Below are positions 1-6,883 of a stretch of DNA of 12,588 nt, piece by piece. The stretch is from Lachnospiraceae bacterium (GTDB taxonomy: Bacteria > Bacillota > Clostridia > Lachnospirales > Lachnospiraceae): positions 1-12,588 of the forward strand of contig JAFVEU010000134.1 of assembly GCA_017475845.1 (NCBI GenBank), in the 5' to 3' direction. Within the stretch, counting starts at the first letter, position 1, and the number at the start of each line of letters is the position of its first letter. Below the pieces are notes generated by a model. The model was not told where the DNA came from, searched no databases, and was given only the letters and a program-made list of their open reading frames with translations. A program made the translations under genes and the position numbers.

Positions 1-174
1 ATACAGATAAGACAGGGAGACGGAACCTCGGAGGCCACGGGTCTGGACGCATTGTATGCATATGACGAGTCCCACTGGCAGAAAGCCTTTGACGCGACTT
101 TTACCGAAAACGGTGACAGCCAGAGCGACTGGAGAGGTTATACAAATAACAGTCTGCTGAATCTGAATCTTTAA
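1..174 (+). CDS. C-terminal end of an unidentified protein upstream of the injection-system baseplate genes (5' partial)
   Basis: An open frame enters from the left edge in frame 1 and stops at TAA 172-174, giving 57 visible residues. The segment is hydrophilic, with no membrane helix and no motif I recognise. It holds a WQKAF stretch and ends in NSLLNLNL. The next gene's protein also has a WQ pair, a KAF triplet and a SLLNL ending near its C-terminus, so the two may be distant relatives or may dock on the same partner through the tail. Its place just before the tube-cap gene suggests a structural part of the particle, such as a tube, tube-initiator or second cap protein, but the visible part cannot settle this. 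That it is a real coding end is fairly sure; its identity is open. Confidence 0.7.
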   Translation: MQIRQGDGTSEATGLDALYAYDESHWQKAFDATFTENGDSQSDWRGYTNNSLLNLNL

Positions 175-236
175 TATCAGGACCGGGGGCTGCTGATGCT
201 GCGGCTCTCAAAATCACAGGTACCGGGAGACGGTGA

Positions 237-1196
237 ATGAGTTTAGTAGGTGATACGTTAAATCAGAATATCGGAAATGTGGAGAAGGCCATTATAGAGA
301 TCATCGATCTCCGTGAGAGGTCTGCCGTTATAAAAGAGTCCGTGAGGGTGGCCAACAGTGTGGGCGGCATGGATTCCTCCGCCACCGTGGGAGGAAACAT
401 GGCAGGCAACGTAAACACAAAGGTCTATACGAATAAGGGCCTCATCAATGATGTCATAAGCGACGAAGTCGGGGAGGGCGGAAATATCCAGGATGAGAAC
501 CTGAAGGCACTCAGCGGCGGAAAAAGGAAGCTCTATACCGTACAGTTCAATCCAGCCACCCTGTCACTTACGGGCCATTCCGGCGGACTGGTAAAACAGT
601 CGGATTTCGGTAAGGGAACTCCTCCCAAGCCCCCTCAGGGAGATGGTGAGGAGGCACAGCAGCCGCAGCCCCCCGGTCCCGATGACTTAAACGAGCTGGG
701 ATATGTTCCCGCCAATACAGATATCATCATGTCCGTAAGCCTGCTCTTTGACAGAGTGGATCCTGCGGATGCCTTTGCGGGAGACAAGTTCAATCTGTCC
801 CTTACGGGAGCAGCCCAAAATCTCGCCAAGGCGGGAATGAGCATATATAATACGGCAAAAGGACAGAAGAGATATACGGTACAGAACCAGGTGGAGGGTT
901 TTATCGCTGCCCTCAGGAACAAGGACACCAGAATAATAACCTTCCACTGGGGAGAGTTCAATTATTCGGGAGTATTGAGGAGCGTTTCCGCCACCTACAC
1001 CATGTTCAATCCGGTGGGAGCTCCGGTCCGGGCCACGGTGGACTTAAGCATTCTCTGCGCGGATAAGGAAATGTACCCCAATTCCCTTGCGGTATGGCAG
1101 GAAAGGTATAAGAAGGCCTTTGCATCCAGAGGCCTGGAAAAGAATTACAGCTACGTAAGAAGAGAGCAGGCGGTGAGCAGCCTCCTTAATCTCTGA
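237..1196 (+). CDS. Contractile injection system tube-associated (Afp7/tube-cap-like) protein
   Basis: This 319-residue protein probably joins the inner tube to the spike hub. Two stretches are typical of the CIS tube-protein domain seen in Afp7/Pvc7: KLYTVQFNPATLSL at residues 98-111, and FHWGEFNYSGVLRSVSATYT at 236-255, followed by a PVRATVDLSI strand. Between them is a Pro/Gly/Gln/Glu-rich insert at about 126-150, probably an exposed loop. Residues 1-95 are Gly/Asn-rich and look poorly ordered. The C-terminal LysM domain common in Afp7 relatives is not seen; the chain instead ends in a charged helix-like tail with the final motif SSLLNL. The start is set by GGGAG at 225-229, seven bases ahead of the ATG. 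The gene lies 62 bases after the upstream partial gene and 28 before the hub gene, in operon order. Family membership is judged by motif recall, not by a profile search. Confidence 0.8.
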   Translation: MSLVGDTLNQNIGNVEKAIIEIIDLRERSAVIKESVRVANSVGGMDSSATVGGNMAGNVNTKVYTNKGLINDVISDEVGEGGNIQDENLKALSGGKRKLYTVQFNPATLSLTGHSGGLVKQSDFGKGTPPKPPQGDGEEAQQPQPPGPDDLNELGYVPANTDIIMSVSLLFDRVDPADAFAGDKFNLSLTGAAQNLAKAGMSIYNTAKGQKRYTVQNQVEGFIAALRNKDTRIITFHWGEFNYSGVLRSVSATYTMFNPVGAPVRATVDLSILCADKEMYPNSLAVWQERYKKAFASRGLEKNYSYVRREQAVSSLLNL

Positions 1197-1224
1197 TCCA
1201 TCGTATATTACAGTGTGACGGAAA

Positions 1225-2391
1225 ATGGCTCAGTTTGATTTTAATGACTTAAAAAACATATATGAGAACTTCCAGTACCCCGGGATCAACGTATTGATCA
1301 ACGGTAAGGATGTGGTGACCGATGATAACGGGCTTGCCATTACCGGAGTGGATGTGGAGCAGACCAGCGGGTTTGAGGCCGGTATCGCCACGGTATATCT
1401 TTCGGGGCCCTTTAATGCAGACAGCAGGGCCTTTGACGTAAAGAAGACAAAGCAGTTCCTCTATATGGGTTCCAATATAGTCATCGCAGTGGGATACGGC
1501 ACGGTACTCAGAGAGATATTCAGGGGCTTTATCGCAAGGGTACACTTTATAGTCCCCGGAGTCAGCACCGGGAACCAGCCCGGCATAGAGATAGTGGCAA
1601 TGGACGCCAAGGGACTGATGATGGCAAACCGCCATTCCAAAAAGCTGAAGGCCAAGTGTTATTCCGAGGCGGTAAAGGAGATCCTGGCGGAGAACGTATT
1701 TCTCACCCAGAAGGATGATACCCAGAAGGATATCATCACCCTTAACATTTCCGACACTCCGGATAAACAGGAGGCCCAGAACGAGCAGGGTACCACTGAC
1801 AGGAGAGTGGAGATGGTGGAGGAGAGCGACTATGAATTCATAGTCAAAGCCGCCAAGAAATTCAATTTTGAGTTTTTCATAGTGGGTAATAACCTCTATT
1901 TCATTGAGGCAAAAAAGAATACGGATATCCTTATAGAGCTGGCCCCCAATTCGGGTTTAAAAAATCTGGATGTGGGATATGACATAAGCGGCATCGTCCG
2001 CAGCGTCGAAGTCCGTAATATCGATATGGAAGAGGGAAAATACGTAGGGGGGAAGAAGAAGTCCAATACCAAGATATCCCTGGGGAATAAGGCCAAGCCC
2101 CTGGTGGATAAACAGTCGCTGGTATATCTGGATCCTACGGCCCGCAGCAAGGAAGAGGCGGGATACCGGGCCCAGTATCTCATGGACACCGTGGATTACC
2201 GTCTGGGCAGTATAGTTGCGGAATATATAGGCATTCCCGAGATCATTCCCGGGAGATTCCTGACCCTGAAGGGCTTCGGGAGCCCTATTGACAACAATTT
2301 CTACATCACCAAGGTAAGGCACATAGTGGACGGAAATACTTACAAGACCAGCTTTGAAGGCTGTGCCAATGTGATAGGCGAGAGCAAGTGA
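1225..2391 (+). CDS. Baseplate hub protein, phage late control gpD / gp27-like
   Basis: At 388 residues this matches the gpD/gp27 class (the N-terminal half of VgrG), which forms the trimeric hub linking the tube to the central spike. The pattern fits from end to end: an early beta domain with GFEAGIATVYLSG (49-61), a motif VGYGTVLREIFRGFIARV (89-106), then SDYEFIVKAAKKFNFEFFIV (201-220) followed by a GNNLYF strand, which is the classic middle segment of gpD and VgrG proteins. A C-terminal beta module follows, with PGRFLTLKGFG and FYITKVRHIVDG (359-370). The ribosome site is weak: only GACGGA lies just ahead of the ATG, so translation may depend on coupling to the preceding gene. In AFP and T6SS the hub and spike are usually one fused protein; here the spike is the next gene, the phage-like arrangement. 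Confidence 0.9.
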   Translation: MAQFDFNDLKNIYENFQYPGINVLINGKDVVTDDNGLAITGVDVEQTSGFEAGIATVYLSGPFNADSRAFDVKKTKQFLYMGSNIVIAVGYGTVLREIFRGFIARVHFIVPGVSTGNQPGIEIVAMDAKGLMMANRHSKKLKAKCYSEAVKEILAENVFLTQKDDTQKDIITLNISDTPDKQEAQNEQGTTDRRVEMVEESDYEFIVKAAKKFNFEFFIVGNNLYFIEAKKNTDILIELAPNSGLKNLDVGYDISGIVRSVEVRNIDMEEGKYVGGKKKSNTKISLGNKAKPLVDKQSLVYLDPTARSKEEAGYRAQYLMDTVDYRLGSIVAEYIGIPEIIPGRFLTLKGFGSPIDNNFYITKVRHIVDGNTYKTSFEGCANVIGESK

Positions 2392-2412
2392 TAAGGAGCG
2401 GTATTAAGCGGA

Positions 2413-3312
2413 ATGGCACTTTTTGACATCATCCAGGATGTATCAAAAAAACAGATAGAGAAGACCGATACCGGCGATTCCAGGATAGTGGGGCTGATGC
2501 TCGGGAAGGTCATCAAGAATTATGATGAGAATATGCCGGGACGGGTTTCCGTGATCCTTTTATCCAGGGAAGAAGTCCAGGACGACTCCGGACAGGGCGG
2601 CGGAGGCGGCGGAGAGAACGAAGCCGATAATTCAAGGATACTCTGGCCCAGGGTTGTAATGCCCTCATCGGGTACCGGCTGGGGACACTATTTCATGCCG
2701 GAGATAGGGGATCTGGTCCTTGTGGCTTTTGAGCAGGGAAATATTGAAAGACCTTATATAATCGGCTGTATACCGAAGAAGAATGATGCCATCCTCACAA
2801 AGAGCAAGGATGAAAAGAATAAATTCAAAAAGATAGTGACAAGGAACGGCAGCTCCATAATCTTTGAGGATATCGTCTCCGATGAAGGCGAAGGCGGAGG
2901 CGGAGGAGAGAATCCGGGAGAGAAGGACAAGCTCACCCTGAAGACTGCCCTTGACATGCATAATATCGTCCTTGATAACGAAAAGAAAGTCATCGAGGTA
3001 AAGGACAAGGAGGCCACAAATTTTGTCCGGCTGTCCACCGATGAGAACAAGGGCCACATAGAGATCACGGCGGCCAAGAAGATGACGATAAAGGTGGGGG
3101 AAAATATCTCCGTTGTCATGAACGGAGACACGGGAGCCGTCACCATCAAGGCAAAGAAGGTAAGCATCCAGACGGATGACAGTACCAGCATAGAGAGCCA
3201 GGGCAGGGCAGAGATAAAGGGAACAAATGTAACGGCCGAGGGCAGCTCAATGCTTAAGCTGAACAGCAACGGCGCGGTGCAGGTTTCCGGCACACCTATA
3301 AAGCTTGGTTAA
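2413..3312 (+). CDS. Baseplate spike protein, gpV / gp5 / VgrG C-terminal-like
   Basis: This 299-residue protein is the central spike that leads puncture of the target membrane. Residues about 28-122 form the OB-fold typical of Phage_base_V: GKVIKNYDENMPGRVSVILL, then RILWPRVVMPSSGTGWGHYF, PEIGDLVLVAFEQGN and RPYIIGCI. Residues about 138-299 are short repeating beta strands (for example KLTLKT, HIVLDN-like and GHIEITAAKKMTIKVG), as in the triple-stranded beta-helix of VgrG, ending in GTPIKLG. Two Gly-rich inserts break the fold: 60-67 inside the OB domain and 159-165 before the helix. No effector domain or PAAR tip is fused. The AAGGAG at 2393-2398 is 14 bases from the ATG, longer than ideal; no alternative in-frame start is seen nearby upstream. 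Confidence 0.9.
   Translation: MALFDIIQDVSKKQIEKTDTGDSRIVGLMLGKVIKNYDENMPGRVSVILLSREEVQDDSGQGGGGGGENEADNSRILWPRVVMPSSGTGWGHYFMPEIGDLVLVAFEQGNIERPYIIGCIPKKNDAILTKSKDEKNKFKKIVTRNGSSIIFEDIVSDEGEGGGGGENPGEKDKLTLKTALDMHNIVLDNEKKVIEVKDKEATNFVRLSTDENKGHIEITAAKKMTIKVGENISVVMNGDTGAVTIKAKKVSIQTDDSTSIESQGRAEIKGTNVTAEGSSMLKLNSNGAVQVSGTPIKLG
2599..2619 (+). repeat. Gly-rich linker repeat, copy 1 (in the spike gene)
   Basis: The first 20 bases (2599-2618) match 2893-2912 of the same gene at 19 of 20 positions, in the same reading frame. It encodes GGGGGEN in a loop of the OB domain. It may be a duplicated linker or convergent use of GGC/GGA glycine codons. Confidence 0.6.
2893..2913 (+). repeat. Gly-rich linker repeat, copy 2 (in the spike gene)
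   Basis: Partner of the copy at 2599-2619, with a single mismatch over the first 20 bases and in the same frame. It encodes GGGGGEN just ahead of the beta-helix part of the spike, where a flexible hinge would lie. Confidence 0.6.
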
Positions 3313-3327
3313 AGAAAAGGATCATCA

Positions 3328-3822
3328 ATGGCAGGTAATAACAGTTTTTTGGGAACGGGGTGTAAATTTCCCCTTCAGATCGATCCCGCAACAGGGCGGT
3401 TCATGACGGTTTCCGGAGAGCAGTCCGTTAAGGAATCTCTCTATCTCATCCTCATGACTCAGAGGACCGAGAGGCTGGTGCGTCCCGGTTTCGGAAGCAA
3501 CATGATGGACTATACCTTTATGGATACCGGAACCACGATGTTGTCCATATTACGGAGGGATCTTTCCGAGACCATTCTGGAGCAGGAGCCCAGGATCACG
3601 GATCTGGACATAGATACCCAGTACAGGGAACGGCAGGGAGCCATCATCATAAGCATAAATTACCGTGTTGCAGGGAGCAATACCCGTGACAATCTGGTAT
3701 TTCCCTTCTATCTGGACAGGGGCGCGGATAATACGGAACAGACGGATGAACACGACATCATCAATGAGGATGAGGATGTGAGAGCTTCCTATTACGGAGA
3801 CGAATACGATGAAACTATATAA
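3328..3822 (+). CDS. Baseplate wedge protein, gpW/gp25-like
   Basis: This 164-residue protein belongs to the GPW_gp25 family, a baseplate component next to the hub that helps nucleate sheath assembly. Seen in the sequence: an N-terminal GTGCKFPLQIDPATGRF region, a helix VKESLYLILMTQRTERLVRP with the family hallmark RPGFGS (52-57), a second helix around 71-88 with LRRDLSETILEQEPRI, and strands IIISINYRV and NLVFPFYLD. The family core ends near residue 131; residues 132-164 form an extra acidic tail rich in Asp and Glu. AAAGG at 3316-3320, seven bases ahead, supports the ATG. Its last 14 bases overlap the start of the next gene, indicating coupled translation. Confidence 0.92.
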   Translation: MAGNNSFLGTGCKFPLQIDPATGRFMTVSGEQSVKESLYLILMTQRTERLVRPGFGSNMMDYTFMDTGTTMLSILRRDLSETILEQEPRITDLDIDTQYRERQGAIIISINYRVAGSNTRDNLVFPFYLDRGADNTEQTDEHDIINEDEDVRASYYGDEYDETI

Positions 3823-6800
3823 CAGTTCCGTTGTTGAGCTGGAAAACAGAATAGAGAAGCTTTCAGCCGAGTATACTCCCGAATGGCATTTTGACAACGC
3901 GGATCCGGACATAGGTACTGCCATCGCAAAGATATTTGCCATCCAGATGCAGGAGAATACGGAGCTTATGAACCGCATGATGGAGAGGTATCATGCGGAG
4001 TTCGTGAACATGCTGGATATTTCCCTGAGACCCGCAAAGCCTGCGGGAAGCATGGTGCAGTTCAATCTTATCGAGAATTCGGTATCCGGTACAAATGTGA
4101 GAAAGGGCACCAGGCTGGTGGCTGAGATCCCGGGAGATGCAGGACAGCCCATTCTCTTCGAGACTGAAAGAGATGTCTATGTCACAAGCTCAAAGATCGT
4201 GGATGCCTTTATGACCGACAGGGAGGAGTCCTCCCTTGTACCCCTTCTCGGAAACTTCCAGAGCCCTCCCCTCATAGACGGCACGGAAGTGGTGGAGGAG
4301 GAAGAGGAATCTCAGGAGAATACGGAAGAGTCCGTTTCCGAAGAGGAGGCTCCGGCTGAAGACCGGTACAGACATACGATAAGACCCTTTGTTCTCTTTT
4401 CCGAAGAGGGCAATATCGCTAAAAGCGTGCTGATCCTCTATCATGAGTCCGTGTTTGACCTGGAGGATGAGCCTATCTACATCCGCCTGACCGGCAATCC
4501 GGAATTCAATGAAAAGGTGGAAAAGGGGGAATACCGTTTCAGGTATTACGCAAAGGGCGGTTTCAAGGATTTCAACAAGGTCAGGCTGCTTGGCGACGGT
4601 ATGACCTTTGAGCTTGAGAAAAGCGAAGAAAACGTGAAGTTTTCATCCGGCGGCAGAGAGTATGCCGTGGTGATCCTGGAAGCCCTGGATACAATAAAAT
4701 CGGACATAGAGGCTGAGGGCATAAGCCTTTCCTCCTCCGGCAGGGAAAGGGGCCTGGACTATGTAAATGACGGATCGGTGGATATGGATATAGATAAATT
4801 CATGCCCTTTACCGATACCCTTTCGGTTTACAATGAATGCTATCTGGGCCAGGATGTCTATTTTTCAAAGGCCGGAGCCCTTATAACCATGACCTTCCAC
4901 GTCAATTTCGGGGAAAAGGGCCATTTTCTCACCAAACAGGAAGAGGAAGTGGAGCTTAAGATCCTAAAGAAGAAGCCCAAGGTCATCGCGGCGGATATTC
5001 CCGCGGATGCCTTTGTGGATGAGATAGGACTGGAATACTTTAACGGCACGGGCTGGAGAAAGCTCCACTGTATAAGCGATGTGTCAAGGATCTTTGCGGA
5101 GCCGGAAGCAAAGGATATGGAGATCAGGTTCATCTGTCCCTCCGACTGGGAGAGTACCCAGAGCGGAGCCTATACGGGACGCTGCATACGGATGCGCCTC
5201 CTTAAGTCGGACAACTGCTTCCTGCGTCCCGGACGTCACTACTATCCGGTGATATCCAATGTCAGGGTATCCTTCTCCTATCAGGGGCATTTTGTGGAGC
5301 CGGAAAAGGCCTTCATACTTGCGGGTACCCATAAAAAGGAGATCACAAAGGAAGTGAAGACCGGCAAGGGAAGCTTTACCATCATGTCCGGGGGAAACTA
5401 TTCCGATGATGCTCTTTATCTGGGCTTTGACAAAAAGATAGAGGACGGACCTGTCAGCATATACTTTGAACTTGCGGACGTGGTAAACCAGAGCCATCTG
5501 AAATGCCGCTTCGAGTACGGCAGTATGAGCGGATTCAAGAGGATGAAGGTAGTGGATCAGACCTGTGATTTTTCAAGGTCCGGAGTCGTGATGTTCCTTC
5601 CGCCTTCCGACATGCACTTCCTTACAATAGAGGATAAGAGAAGGATATGGATAAGGATCAGACGGCAGCAGATCCAGGAGGCGGATGAAAGCAGCCTGTT
5701 CCTTCCAAGGATCCAGAAGATACTGGTAAATGTGGTCAATGTCTCCAATGTGGTAACGGGGACGGAGGACAATTACTATATAGCGGATACCGGCCCCAGC
5801 ATGCATTTTTCCCTTCCTCAGGGAAATATACTGGATGCGGAGGTGTGGGTCAATGAAAAGGGCTTCATTTCCGCCGAGGAGATAGAGAGGATCAGAGAGG
5901 AGAGAAGCGAGGACATAAGGCTGGAGTATGACATGCTGGGGAATATTTCCGCAGCTTATGTCAGATGGCAGGAGACCGACAGCTTCCTAAACCCTCCGGA
6001 CAGAAGGGTTTATATGATCGACAGGGCCTATAACGAGATCCTTTTCTCGGACGGCATGAAGGCAGATATACCAAGGGTTACGGATGACATCAGCTTCAAG
6101 GTCAGGACCCGTATAAGCGACGGATTTGCCGGGAATGTTGATGCCGGATCCATCAATGAATTTGCCGGTACGGAGCTTTACATAGACAACGTGTCGAATC
6201 CGGTGCGTTCCTACGGCGGCTCCAACATGGAGACTGTGAACGATGCCCTGAAGAGAGGCGCCAATATCATTTACGGCAGAGGGAGGCTGGTGTCGCTTAA
6301 TGATTACAAGTGGACCATACTGGACTATTCCGACAGTATTGATAAGGTAGCCTGCATACCCGGGGAGACCATAGGCGGCGGATACAATGATGCGGATATC
6401 TCCTTTGTCCTTCTTATGAGGGACTTTGCCGACGGATCCTTCTCCTTCCACAGGATATCGGCCAGGCTCAAGGAATTCCTGTTAAGCTCCTCTTCCCTGA
6501 CGCTGTCACCGGACAATGTCCATATCGTGGAGCCGATATTTGTAAGCATCTCCGTAACTGTCTGGGCGGAAGTACAGAATATGGACGATTCCTTTGAGGT
6601 GCAGAACCTGATAAAGGAAACCCTGACGAACTACTTCAATCCGGTCAAGAATGAGAATGACAGCGGCTGGGAGATAGGCATAGTGCCGAAGAAGACCCAG
6701 ATAATGATGAAGCTCGGGACCTTAAAGAGCCATGCAATGATATACAGGACCACCATGATAGCCAGCTATGTGGACGGCACGGGAGCCCACGAGACGGATA

Positions 6801-6874
6801 TCTCGGATCTGAAGATCACTCCCTTTATGGTGGTCAAATCCGGAGAACATAAAGTCATCATCAGCTATAAATGA
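3809..6874 (+). CDS. Large baseplate J-like wedge protein (gp6 / Afp11-12 type)
   Basis: This 1021-residue protein is probably a main wedge subunit of the baseplate ring. The N-terminus carries PEWHFDNADPDIGTAIAKIF (24-43), the counterpart of the WTDxNPSDPGxTLLE motif of putative baseplate assembly proteins. Middle regions are beta-rich and I cannot assign them. The C-terminus from about 800 looks like the baseplate-J domain: a helix with DALKRGANIIYGRGRLVSLN, a DYKWTILDYSDSIDKVACIPG-like turn, then a strand-helix segment with VSISVTVWAEV and IKETLTNYFNP. Residues 160-185 are a very acidic insert. The ATG lies inside the end of the gp25 gene, nine bases after GGAG at 3796-3799. It exceeds the smaller paralogue downstream by over 300 residues, mostly through its middle section. 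Confidence 0.85.
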   Translation: MKLYNSSVVELENRIEKLSAEYTPEWHFDNADPDIGTAIAKIFAIQMQENTELMNRMMERYHAEFVNMLDISLRPAKPAGSMVQFNLIENSVSGTNVRKGTRLVAEIPGDAGQPILFETERDVYVTSSKIVDAFMTDREESSLVPLLGNFQSPPLIDGTEVVEEEEESQENTEESVSEEEAPAEDRYRHTIRPFVLFSEEGNIAKSVLILYHESVFDLEDEPIYIRLTGNPEFNEKVEKGEYRFRYYAKGGFKDFNKVRLLGDGMTFELEKSEENVKFSSGGREYAVVILEALDTIKSDIEAEGISLSSSGRERGLDYVNDGSVDMDIDKFMPFTDTLSVYNECYLGQDVYFSKAGALITMTFHVNFGEKGHFLTKQEEEVELKILKKKPKVIAADIPADAFVDEIGLEYFNGTGWRKLHCISDVSRIFAEPEAKDMEIRFICPSDWESTQSGAYTGRCIRMRLLKSDNCFLRPGRHYYPVISNVRVSFSYQGHFVEPEKAFILAGTHKKEITKEVKTGKGSFTIMSGGNYSDDALYLGFDKKIEDGPVSIYFELADVVNQSHLKCRFEYGSMSGFKRMKVVDQTCDFSRSGVVMFLPPSDMHFLTIEDKRRIWIRIRRQQIQEADESSLFLPRIQKILVNVVNVSNVVTGTEDNYYIADTGPSMHFSLPQGNILDAEVWVNEKGFISAEEIERIREERSEDIRLEYDMLGNISAAYVRWQETDSFLNPPDRRVYMIDRAYNEILFSDGMKADIPRVTDDISFKVRTRISDGFAGNVDAGSINEFAGTELYIDNVSNPVRSYGGSNMETVNDALKRGANIIYGRGRLVSLNDYKWTILDYSDSIDKVACIPGETIGGGYNDADISFVLLMRDFADGSFSFHRISARLKEFLLSSSSLTLSPDNVHIVEPIFVSISVTVWAEVQNMDDSFEVQNLIKETLTNYFNPVKNENDSGWEIGIVPKKTQIMMKLGTLKSHAMIYRTTMIASYVDGTGAHETDISDLKITPFMVVKSGEHKVIISYK

Positions 6875-6878
6875 GGTG
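6873..6878 (+). promoter_or_regulatory. Ribosome binding site supporting a TTG start
   Basis: GAGGTG lies five bases ahead of TTG 6884-6886. The next in-frame ATG (about 6929) would cut off the first 15 residues, including RVEEITGRTYEE, which leads into the conserved N-terminal motif. The TTG is therefore the better start. Confidence 0.65.
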
Positions 6879-6883
6879 TTTAA

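Noticed and set aside
175..236. Possible regulatory element between the first two genes
   Set aside because: Apart from the ribosome site of the next gene I see no promoter, hairpin or repeat in these 62 bases.
1204..1209. TATATT as a -10 box ahead of the hub gene
   Set aside because: No matching -35 box and no TG extension; the gap is only 28 bases inside an operon.
2754..3293. Minus-strand open frame of 179 codons opposite the spike gene
   Set aside because: It lies wholly antisense to a well-supported gene and its Ser/Phe/Pro-rich composition is what the complement of a Gly/Glu/Lys-rich gene gives.
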